Shown here one piece after another: positions 31,945-43,984 of a stretch of DNA of 64,000 bases. Numbering within the stretch: the stretch's first letter is position 1; every line of letters starts with the position of its first letter. Origin of the DNA: Astragalus membranaceus (Eukaryota > Streptophyta > Magnoliopsida > Fabales > Fabaceae); contig CM076846.1 of assembly GCA_039519185.1 (NCBI GenBank), positions 152,658,605-152,722,604 on the forward strand. The letters are read 5' to 3'. The notes beneath the pieces were generated by a model. It searched no databases. It worked only from the letters and a program-made list of their open reading frames with translations, and had not been told where the DNA came from. Both the position numbers and the translations under genes were made by a program.

Positions 31945-34900
31945 CTACGTCAAATTTGCCGCTGTAATACTGCTTGTGCCCGTGAGAGACCGGAGTGTAG
32001 ATTTAACCTCGCCAATCAACTGTACTATATCCTGCTTCCAGGACCAGGATGGTTCATTTAAAGCACGTATGGAATTGAGACAAACAAGCAGGGTTCCACC
32101 TTCATGTAAAAGAACCTGCATGCATTTTTATAACATGATTATACAGTTAGAATTGAAAATCAACCTTCGAAAAAGGTTGAGAAAAGAGCTTAAAGGATTT
32201 TTATTGAATAGTACTTTCATCCTGTTTACAAGGACAGTAAAACATGGCTGACAAAAAGCAATAAAATCCAGCACTAAATTAGGTTGAATTTCATACCGTT
32301 AACCACAATGGAAGAAATCCCAAAACTGATGGAAGGGAAGCCATGACAATGCACGTCAATGCCAGAACCACATTTTGCTTAATCTGCATGTGCATTGACA
32401 ATTTGACATATAAGGCAACACGATTGAACTGCTGAAGAAATAATGTATCCTAGCTAACAGTTGATATAAAATACCAGTGAAGTTGTTTGGCGAGACTTGG
32501 CAATGCAAAATGGCACTGCAGAAATATTTTCTCGAAGCAATAGCACATCTGCAACAGCTATGGCAGTTGCACTAGCACGATGAGCAAGCACAATCCCTAC
32601 AGTTGCAGCAGCAAGTGCTGGGGCATCATTAATTCCTTCACCAACCATAATTAAACCTCCACCTGTCACAGAAGTATAAATTATAGCATAGAGCACAAAA
32701 TATCTAAAATATATCATATCATTCAATTAAGACAACATCAAATAGGAGACTGGATAAGAAAATAGTCTCCCCATAAAAATAAGACAAGAGTTGTATCACT
32801 AATCAACTAAGGTAAAAGAATTGGTAGGTGGGTTTACGTCAGTGTGAAACTCAGTGTTGTGAAACCCGGACCGACCTGGTCGGATTGCGACCCGGTGATG
32901 ACCTCGGTTCGGGCTTGTTATCAGATCGGAGATGTATATGACCCGCCAAGACCCGGTGAAACCCGTGCGACCCGGTGACCCGCCCGTGCTATTTAACCCG
33001 GACCGGGTTGCGTATTTTTTAAAAACGAGAGATAAAGTAAGGGAGCAGGTATCGAACCTGCATCCCCAAACTGAAATTGGCAAGACTTTGCCACTGCGCC
33101 ACCTTTGATTTTGATAAATGTCCTGCAAATGTTGCTTATATCTAATTAACTATTTTGATATATGACTATCCATATTTACTTGAGTCAATGCCTTCCACAC
33201 GTTATTATTTAGAATCAATCCAATATCCGTTTATGATTATATGAAAATTTCGAATCTGTTCTATTTAATTATTATTTAGTTATTAGATTTGTGCTATTAT
33301 ATATTACGTTTATATTCTCATTATTTAATATTTTGTATAACATTCAACAGTTATTATAATTTATATATCTATTATTTAGAATATTAGTGAATATGAATAA
33401 TATTTATGAGACCATTATTGTTTAATAGTTGTTTGTTTGGATACTTATGTTATGGTTATAGATTTGAATTTGAAAAATGAGTTAGTTAGTTATGTTAATA
33501 TTTTTTGAGTTTTTAGACATTTTTAAAAGTATAGTAAAAAAGATTCATAGCTCTGTGATACGTGAATTTATACACATCATGCTCTTTTTAGTAGTGACAC
33601 GGGTCATGCGGGCTGACCAGTGACCCAACGGTCCGCCTAGTGACCCAACGGTCCGCCTAGTGACCCAGTGTCCTGACCGGATCGATCACCGGGTCGGTTT
33701 TAATAACATTGGTGAAACTTATATTGAAAAGGAACCGGTACTGTGTAACACACACACCTCACGCGCAAAACTAATATCGAGAAGGAACCAATAGCGTGTC
33801 ACACAGAGACACAGACACACACAAAAGGAACCAGTAGTGTGTCACATACACACACATTATTTCTAACAATGTACTCCCTCCGTTCCAAAATTGGTACTTC
33901 AGCTTGTTACATACAAATTAAAGGTACCGTTAATTTGTGTAAGCTAAGTACTAAAATACTCTACTTTGTTGCATTAATTATATCTTGGGTCTCTGAAACA
34001 CTCAATAAATATAAAAGGGTATATTTGGAAAAATTTTGGTGAATAGTACATTGAGTTTTTAAAAGTACCATTGTTTTGGAACATAAATAAAAGACACCAA
34101 AAGTACCAATGTTTTGGAATGGAGGGATTAGTACAGAAGTCAGACCTGACATAATATCATTGTTATCGGAGACAAGGATGTCAAACCATGGAACTCACCC
34201 ATATCTCTTGAGCTATCCTTTACATGACTCAGCTTATCTTCAGGCTTCAGGTTGCAATAAAACTCATTGATGCCCACAGCACTTGCAACTCTCCTTGCAC
34301 TAGATTCATGATCACCAGTCAGCATCATCACGCGCAACTTTGCTTCATCTTGCAATTCTTGAATAACATCAAAAACCCCTGGACGAGGTCTATCCTCCAG
34401 GTGAATCAATGTTACCTGCATCAAGTGGTTAATCAGCAAGGTTCAGTAGGAAACAGTTGAGAGTGAAGCAGGGTAGCACATTGATGCTTAGTAATGTGTT
34501 TGGGGAAGGGGAGAACGAAAAAGGAACCAAAGTAATTTTCAAACTAGGGTGGTAGAGGTTGAAAGACTTGGGATGAGGACAGCTTCTCAAGCTGGAGATG
34601 CATTTGAACTTTGAATATTCTAAATGCATTATCCCTCCTTCAAGAAAAGTGTATAATACTCCCTCCGTCTCGATTTAACTATCGTTTAAGGTTATGCGCG
34701 AGTCTTAAGAAAATGATTGGATATGCTAATTTTTATGCTCAAAAAGTATGGTAGGACTAAAATACCCCTTATATTATTATGAGGAGAGAGGAATGGAAAA
34801 CTTTACATTGGTAGGAGGAAAGTCTCAAACTAAATGAGGGTATTGTTAGAAAAAAATAATAAATGTTGCATTGGGATTCTAAAATGACAAACAATTGGAG

Positions 34901-37900
34901 ACAAAGTAAAATGACAGAGGACACTTAAATTGAGATGGAGGGAGTAGTACACTACCTTCTTATTAATTGAAAGGGCAGCATGAACAAATTCACTGCCATA
35001 AGAAGATGTATTAATAGCTTCCTTGATCTCTTTTGATTCATCTTCAGATTGAAAAAATGAAGTGATGAAATCTATAGACCCAAGTGTTGCTTTCAATAGT
35101 TTAGAACCTCCAGTTCCTGACTATAACAAAACAAAAACCAATTTGAGTCATTTTACATGTCATTAACAAATAAACCATATGAGAATTAAAAATGTATATA
35201 TTATAATTTAATAAGCCTATCTAGAGATCACTTCACAGGTTACATCATAATATATGGTGAGCACTTTCATTAGTGTTTCGGTACACAAACGAAACAGAAA
35301 AAAAATAATGGAACACAAATCTTTTAAAAAAACTGTACAATGGAAAAATAGGACTCTTTAGGAGAAAAGTATGCAATAGGAGCTTGAGATACGGACAATG
35401 AATGGCAGTGTATATTATAATGCTTGGCTTTGTCAAGCAAAGTGAATATTCGAGTAATGGGTTGAGCAATGCACACAACAGCCAGGTACCTCAATGCTGT
35501 TAACTGTAGCAGTAAGGCCTCTACCAGGAAAGTATTCGAATTTTTCAACAGAAACAGGAGGGAGGTCTTTCCCTTTACTATGGTCCACCACAGCCCTGCA
35601 ATTCATTTTACAGGAAAAAATCATAAAGACTGAGAAGAGATAATCATGTTCAAGATCACGCTTTATTTATACATTTGAGATGGCATAACTGAACATTTAA
35701 GATTGAATTGAATAGTTCGTAAATATATACTTGCAGGCCACTGTGACATCATATAGAGTTGTTAACCCAAAAGTCCAAAACCAATATTAAAAACACATAA
35801 AAGAAAACACACTGCTACTTTATCTCAAGAAATAGAAAAATGATGCAAAGAATCATTGACAGCCAGTGTTGGTAACTTTTGATAGGTGGGTTCCAAAGAA
35901 ACAATACATTTTGTTCAAAATGATACCTTCCAATGGGGTGGGTAGTGCCTTTTTCCATAGCTGCAGCAACAGCAAGAGCTTCTTTTTCACAGTTGGGAAT
36001 GCAACAAGAAATGTTCGATTCCTCTTTTCTAATGTGATGACCATAAATGGGCTCAATTGCCTTGAACACAAGCCCACCAGTTGTCAATGTTCCTGTTTTG
36101 TCAAATGCAATAGTATGACATGAAGCTAAAGCATCCAGGACATGTCCACCTTTGAGTAAGATACCCTGAAAATTGAGGTAAGTAGAAAATTGAGGTAACT
36201 GTCACACCCTGGAATAAAGGAATATCCCCTGCTTAAATTTTGAAAAACTTTCACTAGGTTTCTACTTAGATCAGCATACTGCATACACAAACTTCTTGAA
36301 GAGGGAATCAAAGAATGTAATAAAATAATTTCATTCAATTCAATTTATTGATAAATCTAATCAGGAATCCTTAGTTAACAAATAAAAATTAGGTTTGCCA
36401 TATTTAAGACAGTACTTGTTTCCCGTTAGAAGCATCAAGCATGTGTTAGTATATGATGTTACAAGGGATAAAGAAAGATTCGAAAAGGCGGTTAGTATAT
36501 AATGTTACAAATTCAAACTATATTCTGATGTTGTTTAGGTACGCCAAAATAGCCAACAGATACCTTTTTTGCACAGGAGCTGATTGCTGTAGCATATGCC
36601 AATGGGGCCACAGCCAAGGCACATGGTGATGCTGCAACCATGAGCCCTAGGGCTCTGTAAATTGAACCTCTGCAAGCTACATCAACCAGACACTGAATAA
36701 GCTGAAATATGGATGTTAAGTCATATATAGATAGGCAAGAACATATTTTATGATGCTATTGCCTTTTATAATTATTTTTTCTTTTTCCTTCACTTTCTTT
36801 GTGGTTTTAGTCTTAGCGACGGGCAAACTCTGCATGTACGAAATTTGATGATCTCCTTTTTATACTTTAATTCCAAGTTTGCACCAAATGAATATTCAAC
36901 TAAAGGAGTAATTGATATATCTGATCCCAGAAATGATTAGTTCACAAATTTTAAAATTTTATAAATTATTTTTACAGCACCGCTTGATTAAAAGAATTTA
37001 AAATCACCTGATGTGCTAATGAAAGGCCACTTAAATACAAGTGGCCCAACAACGGCAATAGCAATTGATAGCACCACAACAACTTTGCTGTAACGTTCAC
37101 CAAATTCATCCAGCCACCTTTGAAGTTTAGGCTTATTCAACTGTGCTTCTTCAGTCAACTGCACAATTCTGCTGAGAGTTGATTCCTTCCATGTCTTTGT
37201 TACCTATGATGAATAATTTTGTACTTTGCATTAAGTTCCCGAGTAAATAACATTGTAAACAAGTCAAGCACCTATTCAGAAACAAGTTGAGAACAAGACA
37301 GCACAATTGCTGACAATCTAGCAAAGGCAACCTAGCACCACAATCTCTAGCAACTTATCCAAGCACATCTTTAGAATTTTACCCATCACCTTATTTTTCA
37401 ATAAAAATTTCAAACTTTAGGTGTGGTCAATGTCATGTAACTGAGCAATAAATAACCAAAAAATATAATGGAGATAATCATTTCGAGCCAAAACATAAAG
37501 CAATTCTCACTAGCTAGCTATCGATAACTCCATCACCAACTTTATTCATCCCTTGTCACCACCAAGCAACCTCCAGACTAACGATTTGCACAAAAGCATT
37601 ACAGTAATCCTCCTAAAATAAAATACATTGAAGTAACCAAGCTTCAGAAGTGTAATGAGATTAATTATATTATTGCAGCCACTGACACCTTATTATTATT
37701 GCTTGATTTTGTTTCTCACCCATTAACACCATCAGTTTGACCTTCTCTTAACTTAATCATCCATCACCATCATAATTAACCGGTCACTAGTACACAGGCC
37801 CCAAATACAATTACTGCCAATGCCTTTTCCATTGCTCATGCCACCAACATTATTACAAATTATTCCGTTGTAAATATAAACGCAAGACATTGAAATTTAA

Positions 37901-40696
37901 TAGAATACAGAAAGTGCATGCTGAAACACCCAAACATTAATATACAGTCGAACATACCTTCACAATTATTCTCCCATCTAAGTTCCTTGCACCACCAGGA
38001 ACTCTATCTCCAACTTTGGCCTCTAGAGGTTTGACTTCCCCAGTCAAGTGCTCGATGGTAATGGTGGCACCGCCATGGAAAACTTCACAATCTACAGGCA
38101 CAGACTAATCACAACACCATCCCCATTATACTTCAATAGTCTGCTATACAAAACATGAAATTTCAAATTGTGCATGTGTGATTTGTATGAGTCTGTGCCG
38201 TGTATTAAAATATATTTAAGGTTTGACTGTTTTTTTCCCTCTTTTAGAGGGAAGGCAAGATAACGTAAAACAAAACACTTTATTAAGATTCAAGAGAGAA
38301 AGGAGACATAATAGAACAGTGCTCTTAAAACAACAAAAGGAAAACACAAACAACTGAGTTTTTTTTACTTAAAGAAAGAATAAAAGAACCTGTGTGACAA
38401 GATTTGAAGGTAGCCTTTCAGAAATAAATCTTTGGTCTTCAAATTTTTTCCGATCAGTGATAAATGTAATATAAAATGTCAAAAAGAATAGCCTTCCTAG
38501 ACACCCATATTTTTTAGATTCTATAGTCATTAGATTAATTCCATGGAAAACATTTATATTGCCAAACTGATTTTGCATACTGATTTGACCCAGATTACTA
38601 CTTGATACGCTTGTGTATGTCAAAGAGAGATAACATATGAAGCTCAAGCCCATTGTTTAAAACTTTTAATATTTTAGGAATTCAATGTTCACAAGAAAAG
38701 CTAATTATAATTTAAAATATTCCTTTAGATATAATATAAAACTAGAATTCAATGTTCACAGTGTTTTTAATCCCTAATAGTGGAGCTAACAATAACATAA
38801 ACGAAATCAACAAAAGTCTTAAAGTAACTAAATTCAGCAAATTGTCCAAACTCTAAGGTGAAAGTTTCAATCTAAATATTCAAATTCAAGTATCATCCAA
38901 AATACCCTAATTTTTTTAATCCCTCTGAGTTATCTTATGAATTCCCCAAAGTGCCCTTAGAAAACTCCATCGTTTTAAAGTCTAGGTTTTTATGGAAATT
39001 CGTCTATATCTTCAACCTAGCGGTCCAAAACGCGCCGCTACAGATGTGATCTGCTCCACTTCAGCCGTGAAGTGAAACACAACGCCACGAGACCACCATA
39101 GTGGCCGGCCGCTGCAACGCGATGCTTTGTGCAATAGCACGCTATTCACAACCCTGGATTTATTTTTTTTTGTACAACAACATTGGTTTTTGAAGATATG
39201 ATATTAGAAATATTATCAAAAGAAATCAATTAAATACAGGACAAAACCTACAGGTAGTTCCATAGATGTGGTTGATTTCTATTCTCCCCTTAAAAAATTC
39301 CACAACTACAAATAACTACTAAAACCCATTAATATCTCAAAGCTCATAACTGCCCACATATTATGTTTTTTCTAGTGGGGAATGCACCTACAACACCTAG
39401 AGTTTTGCAGGTAAGTTTTGTCCTTAAAATATTTCTTTTGATAATATTTATAGTATCAAATCTTTGGACACCATTGTTGTATAAAATATTTTGAACTATA
39501 ATTTTTATAATGCGGCAAAGTTGCAAACCATACATGCCAAGGGTTCACTATATCCTAGCCAACAAAAATTGAAATGATCTCCAGGTTATATATCCAAACC
39601 CAACCATCAAAGTCGAAATTAGAGCAAGGCAACAAATTCACCAAAATTTATTACCTCTCCAGCACCAACCAGGACATATGATCCTACAGTTATGTCATGC
39701 ACAGGAACGCTCTTGTATACCAAGTCAACTGTATTTGGAAGTTTATCATCTTTTGTATCCAGAACAAGGGCAAAATCTGGATAATTCTCCTTCAACTCTT
39801 TAACATCAACCATTGAACGGCTGGTAAAATACTCTTCAGCTGCAAAATCAGAAACATTTCAATCAATCAATCCAATCAAATTCAAACTCATTGCCGATCG
39901 ATTTATGAAACAAATGTGTTAGTTCAAAATACTAGCTCACCTATATGTGCAAGATTAAACATAGCAAGAAGTAACCCTCCTTCCAAAGAATTTCCCATAA
40001 ATATCGTCGCGAAAGCTGCCATTGCCATTAACACATGGATGTTCACTTTTCCACCACAAATTTCAATAAGAGCATCAAGTGATGCAGAAACCTGATACAA
40101 AACACATGTTTCAATGTAGTACTATTCTAAAGACATGCAATAAATAGAATCGAGTGAGAGAGATTGTTTCGTACCCCAACCAAAGGAAATGCGATGAGAA
40201 TGAGAGAGTTTTGAATGGGCTTGATGAGTGATTTGGGTAAAGTATGGGGACAAATTGCGGCAGCTACAAATAACGCAGTTGAGAAACAGCATAGATGCAA
40301 ATGCTCTCTTAGCATATCCGCGAGGTCCATCCATCTGGTGGCTTTGGCGAAACTGATGATCGCTTTTTGAGGTCCGGTGAGATTTGCACCATCGACGCCG
40401 TGTGATTGGTGATGATGATGGTGATGGTGATGATGGTTGTGGTCGTGATGATTATGATCGCTGTGGTTGTGGTTGTGGTGGTGGTGGTTAGCGGTGGATT
40501 CAGCGACGCAATGAAGTCTACGGTGACGGAGAATGGGAAATTTGGAAGAATAGAAAGGTTTGATTGAAATTGGGGATGGCTGAGGACGAGGATGAAGACG
40601 AAGAGTGAGTTTGGAGGATTGAATTCTTGTGGCGTTTGTGTGAATATGAAGTGATTGGAATTTGGAAGAGGGGATTGAGTATGAAATTGCTTCCAT
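31945..40696 (-). CDS. HMA1: Chloroplast-envelope P1B-type heavy-metal ATPase HMA1, complete, 13 exons
   Basis: Exons in transcript order: 40696-40175, 40091-39941, 39839-39655, 38104-37958, 37203-37008, 36676-36564, 36165-35927, 35595-35490, 35120-34956, 34415-34199, 32662-32475, 32383-32297, 32115-31945. All introns are GT-AG, phases agree, and the sum is 2487 nt, 828 residues, near the ~819 of Arabidopsis HMA1. A basic Ser/Arg-rich transit-peptide-like start is followed by a His-rich tract (71-100). The P-type ATPase parts are TGE (307-309), the HMA1-specific SPC instead of CPC (417-419), phospho-Asp460 in DKTGT, HP (514-515), TGD (641-643) and GEGIND (688-693), a known-looking HMA1 variant of GDGxND. 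HMA1 moves Cu/Zn and other metals at the chloroplast envelope. Confidence 0.96.
32852..33711. mobile_element. hAT-type non-autonomous element in HMA1 intron 10 (860 bp)
   Basis: The left end CAGTGTTGTGAAACCCGG and the inverted right end CCAATGTTATTAAAACCG are similar, and both are flanked by an exact 8 bp duplication GTGAAACT (32844-32851, 33712-33719). Subterminal parts are rich in GACCCGG/CCGGGTC words. A small direct repeat TGACCCAACGGTCCGCCTAG is present twice near the right end. No transposase frame. Confidence 0.88.
33040..33108 (-). repeat. tRNA/SINE-like segment nested in the hAT-type element
   Basis: The minus strand reads GGTGGCGCAGTGGCAAAGTC, a box A-like start, and 45 bases on GCAGGTTCGATACCTGC, a perfect box B (GGTTCGATACC). 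The spacing suits a tRNA-derived SINE head. No A tail or target duplication was seen, and no acceptor stem forms, so it is not a tRNA gene. Confidence 0.6.
33874..34128. mobile_element. Stowaway-type MITE in HMA1 intron 10 (255 bp)
   Basis: Ends CTCCCTCCGTTCCAAAA and, inverted, the CTCCCTCC family sequence (ATGGAGGGA at the right), with TA on both sides, the Tc1/mariner Stowaway hallmark. AT-rich, non-coding body. Confidence 0.85.
34659..34944. mobile_element. Stowaway-type MITE in HMA1 intron 9 (286 bp)
   Basis: Ends CTCCCTCCGTCTCGATTTAA and, inverted at the right, the same (TTAAATTGAGATGGAGGGAG), with TA duplications. Its right end lies only 11 bp from the donor border of exon 9 at 34956. 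Confidence 0.88.
39172..39482. mobile_element. Foldback MITE in HMA1 intron 3 (about 311 bp)
   Basis: The left arm GTACAACAACATTGGTTTTT...ATTATCAAAAGAAAT pairs with an inverted right arm ending CACCATTGTTGTATA; arms are roughly 80 bp. TA at the ends may be the target site. No coding. Confidence 0.7.
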
Positions 40697-40955
40697 TTTG
40701 AGATTGGAAACTCGAAAACGAGCTTCAGGCCATCGTCGTTGAAAATTGAAAGAGAATCAGAGTTTATTTTTATTGAGAGATGGGACCTGTGAGTGACGTT
40801 GTTGCTCAAACGCAGCGTTATTTGATTTCTTGTTGGGGTCCTTATTTCTGGGTCACTGGTCACTACTATTGTAGAGTGATAATGAATTATTCAGTGTCGT
40901 TACGACACCCGCACCACATAGTGTGCTCATTCCGACACTCTCTCGGGGTGGCATT
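40697..40955 (-). promoter_or_regulatory. HMA1 5' UTR and proximal promoter region
   Basis: Lies directly upstream of the HMA1 start codon on the minus strand. No clear TATA box was seen, which is common for plastid-protein genes. A SINE inserted about 275 bp from the ATG closes the region. Confidence 0.4.
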
Positions 40956-40970
40956 GGTAAATTCATGTAT

Positions 40971-41159
40971 TTTTTTGTTTTTTCAAAGTATCATCCCCGT
41001 CGACTGGGGAGACTAATCCTTTGAGGTACTGGAGATCCATTTAAGGGGCTGACCTCTCTCAAGCAATGTCTCTCCATACGTACCGACCAATGATCGAACC
41101 CCTGACCAAATGTTTAAGGGGCCCAAGCATCTTACCACTTGTGTCACACCCACTTGGTA
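40971..41159 (-). mobile_element. tRNA-derived SINE just upstream of HMA1 (189 bp)
   Basis: On the minus strand: GTGTGACACAAGTGGTAAGA (box A region), GGGGTTCGATCAT (box B), then GATTAGTCTCCCCAGTCGAC and GATACTTTG plus an A-rich tail, the layout of Au-type SINEs. It is flanked by an exact 15 bp duplication GGTAAATTCATGTAT (40956-40970 and 41160-41174). Confidence 0.9.
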
Positions 41160-41174
41160 GGTAAATTCATGTAT

Positions 41175-41479
41175 GAGTTAATGTCTAACGGTCTCAGTGA
41201 ATTAAAATGTGATAATTGGGAATATGGGTTTGATATGCGTGCGATGAAGTGCCTATTTGGTCCAGAAGCTAGATTTCAGCGTCCACCCAAAACCGCGGTC
41301 AAATACCATGTCCATAGTGAAGTTACTAATCGGAGCTTCAGAATTGCCGCAGTAAACCACGTCCAAACCAGTCCCTAAATGTGCGTTTGATATCCCTACC
41401 GCGCATCCAAACATACCGGAAATAGTTAGGCATGAACCTGACTTATGACTTGTCGTAGGCTTATTTTTTAAATCTGACA
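41175..41479. other. Intergenic, nothing recognised
   Basis: Frames here on both strands (79 and 75 codons) overlap each other and show no family features. Confidence 0.4.
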
Positions 41480-42062
41480 ATGAGTTCTAATTTGATGCTG
41501 TCTCGGCCAGTCTCGCGATGGATCAACTACGAGAATGGGAGAGGGCCAGGAGCTGTAGCAGCAGAATCGCGACCAACAGCACAGTGTCGCTTAACAACGA
41601 TGTGAGGTGGAGAAAACGGGTGGTTGAGGTCTCAAATGTAATGTGGATGCAACGGTTTTCGAGGGGAAAAATAAATATGGTATAGGCATATGTATTAGAG
41701 ATGAGAATGGAGTCTACAAAGGAGGCAAGACTATGTGGTTCTATGGTTCTCCAAATCCTCAAGAAACTGAAGCAATGGACCTAGTTCAAGCTCTTAAGTT
41801 TTTGAATGAGAAGAATTTAACATTAGCCGTTATTGAGATCGATTACCTCTCCATAGAGAATGGCGTCAACAATTATTCCACTCCCAAGAATGAATTAGGT
41901 GTGATTTTATCTCAATATAGGACTATCATTACTCATTGTCAAAGTTATAAGATTAGCTATGTTAGAAGGCAAACAAATCGTGTCGCTCATTCACTTGCAC
42001 AAGCGTCTAAATTATATTCTAGCTCTCATTTTCATGATTTAAGTACATTTATAATGAAATGA
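41480..42062 (+). pseudogene. LINE RNase H-like (RVT_3) C-terminal fragment
   Basis: The frame 41643-42062 reads like the RNase H tail of plant LINEs: YGIGICIRDENGVYKGGKT, ETEAMDLVQALKFLNEKNLT, and the end SYVRRQTNRVAHSLAQAS. The preceding part (DQLREWERARS... DVRWRK) lies in a shifted frame, so there is a frameshift near 41620. RT is missing; it is a relic or a stand-alone RNase H-like pseudogene. Confidence 0.75.
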
Positions 42063-42199
42063 TATGAGTTTATTTTGGTAAAAATAAATTGAGTTCTAAT
42101 TTGAGATAATAAAACCTTTTAGGAAAATATCTTTATATGACATCCAATTTAAATTTTTATAATATGAGAAGAACAATTATATTCTAATAAATAGTTAAT

Positions 42200-42514
42200 G
42201 GCTAAAGTGCTCCCGGGGTCCCTTATCTTTATTTAAAGTAACGATTTGGTCCTTTATCTTTTTTTTGTCCCAAATCAGTCCTTTATGTTTTAAATTTTTG
42301 ACACATAAATCCTTTTCTGTCCCAAATTAGTCCTTTATGTTTCAAATTTTTAACACATAAATCCTTTTTTTTACACATAAATCAGCACTGTTAACGGAAA
42401 AGGATTTATGTGTCAAAAATTTGAAAGATAAATGACTTATTTGGGACAAAAAAAACATAAAGGACTAATTCGTTACTTTAAATAAAGATAAGGGACCCCG
42501 AGAGCACTTTAGCC
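42200..42514. mobile_element. Mutator-type MITE (315 bp) with 9 bp target duplication
   Basis: Terminal inverted repeats of about 45 bp: GGCTAAAGTGCTCCCGGGGT at the left and GGCTAAAGTGCTCTCGGGGT inverted at the right, continuing CCCTTATCTTTATTTAAAGT on both sides. It is flanked by an exact ATAGTTAAT (42191-42199, 42515-42523). Nine-base duplications are the Mutator signature. No coding. Confidence 0.93.
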
Positions 42515-42648
42515 ATAGTTAATTAAAAGGCATAATATGGGAAGATCAATTAGATTAAATATGATTTAATATTAAAGAATACTTTAAATTAAACCTTTTA
42601 ATAGTTGTCGATAAAAAGAAGTAAACCTAATCCCTGGACGGTACATAT

Positions 42649-42820
42649 TTTTTTGGTATAAACCGAGTATCCTCTATGCACAACTGCAGAGACTAATCCC
42701 TCGAGCCGAGTAGGACCACAATGGGCGACAAAGCTCTCCCTCAAGAGATTTTATCACTACTGCATGCCAAAGGCTGCCAGGACCTTGGTTAAGCTAGAAG
42801 AGACCCCTACGATCTCATCT
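42649..42820 (-). mobile_element. SINE-like insertion (172 bp)
   Basis: Flanked by an exact 14 bp duplication TGGACGGTACATAT (42635-42648, 42821-42834). On the minus strand it ends GAGGGATTAGTCTCTGCAGT...GAGGATACTCGGTTTATACC plus an A run, like the Au SINE tail at 40971-41159. The box A/B head is not obvious. A second partial tail (GACTAGTCTCCAC... GAGGATACATATG) follows at 42860-42920. Confidence 0.75.
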
Positions 42821-42911
42821 TGGACGGTACATATGGAAAAACATTTGTTGGGAGAGGCCAACCCGATACCCTCAAAAGACTAGTCTCCACAATCACCGTG
42901 GTCCGTGGAGG

Positions 42912-43425
42912 ATACATATGAAAAACGGATTTATCTATTTAATAGATAAATCCGATTTTGAAAATTGCAAACCAGATTTATCTCTTAATTAGATAAATCC
43001 GTAGTTAAATACTCAATAAAGGATTTATCTAATTAAGAGATAAACCTGTTGTTATATATTTAATGACGGATTTATCTCTTTATAAGATAAATTTGTTTTG
43101 TAATTTTATGTTAAACGGATTTATCTAATTAAGAGATAAATCTGTTTTGCATTTTTTTAACTACATATTTATCTTTTATTTTGATAATTCCATTTAGCAA
43201 AAATCACAGAGGTAAAATGGGAACAAAAACAATTGGTGGGGGTATAGAAGCTCATGATGGGGGTACAAAGAATATTAGCCTAATCCTATTCAGCATTACA
43301 TATTTTGTTTGTGTAGTGATTGATGGGTAGTCGAATCCGTGACAACGAGATTTTCTTTTCTAGTAGATCAAAATTGTTTTGAAAATCACTCTAAAATGCC
43401 TAACTTTTTCAACTCCGATTGGTTA
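42912..43425 (+). repeat. Palindrome cluster A (left copy of a ~500 bp duplication)
   Basis: At least five short palindromes with the arm GGATTTATCT / AGATAAATCC, the first at 42926-42954, are spaced 20-30 bp apart to about 43150. A non-palindromic part (GGTAAAATGGGAACAAAAAC..., GATTGATGGGTAGTCGAATC) follows. The whole block recurs at 44811-45292 in the same orientation. Confidence 0.9.
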
Positions 43426-43569
43426 AAAACAGTTTTTAGTTTTCTAAAATTTTCAATGAACAAATTTGTTCTTTGTCAAATTTTACAAACTAGAAAACAG
43501 TTTTTTAAACTCAATTCAAACATGCTAATCTCTTTTTTTTAATCAAACACGCTGCAAGAGGTATACATA

Positions 43570-43780
43570 GTGAACCGTACCTTGATCGTCTTAGGGTAGG
43601 TCGATCTGATGCTTGATCGCTCTGCCTGATGATGAAGTCGGGAGCAGAGCTCAGGTCGGGTTGTACCTGCAAAGACACTATGACGCCCAAGTCAGGGAGG
43701 GAGAAGTCAAAGCAGAGTGAGAAATGAGTCAGAATGTGTACCAGACAGTGGGGGTTGACCCTTATTTAGCCGAGGATTAG
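43570..43780 (-). repeat. Dispersed repeat copy 2
   Basis: Reverse complement of the segment at 21356-21520, sharing ACCTTGATCGTCT, GAAGTCGGGAGCAGAGCTC, CGGGTTGTACCTGCAAAGAC and AAGTCAGGGAGGGAGAAGTC. It is followed by CCGAG/GAGTCAG words and a CGGGCCCATTGCGAGGATT segment to about 43960. Confidence 0.75.
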
Positions 43781-43984
43781 CCGAGTCAGAAATGAGTCAA
43801 AATCGTAGGATTAGCCGAGTCGATCTTGACCGTTGATTGCGCTTCCTACATCTTCAGTGCGTCCCCCGCGAGTAGAGCTACAGCGAAGTGGGCTGATTCG
43901 GGCCCATTGCGAGGATTGGGCCATCGGCCCAGTCCGGAACACATAGTAACCCTATTAATCCTATGGCTCATATTTTTTGTACAC

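Noticed and set aside
33040..33108. A tRNA gene
   Set aside because: Box A and B are present but the arms do not form an acceptor stem or a normal cloverleaf.
36126..39535. Small minus-strand frames at 36126, 38369 and 39344
   Set aside because: They lie in HMA1 introns, show no family motifs and are not bounded by splice sites.
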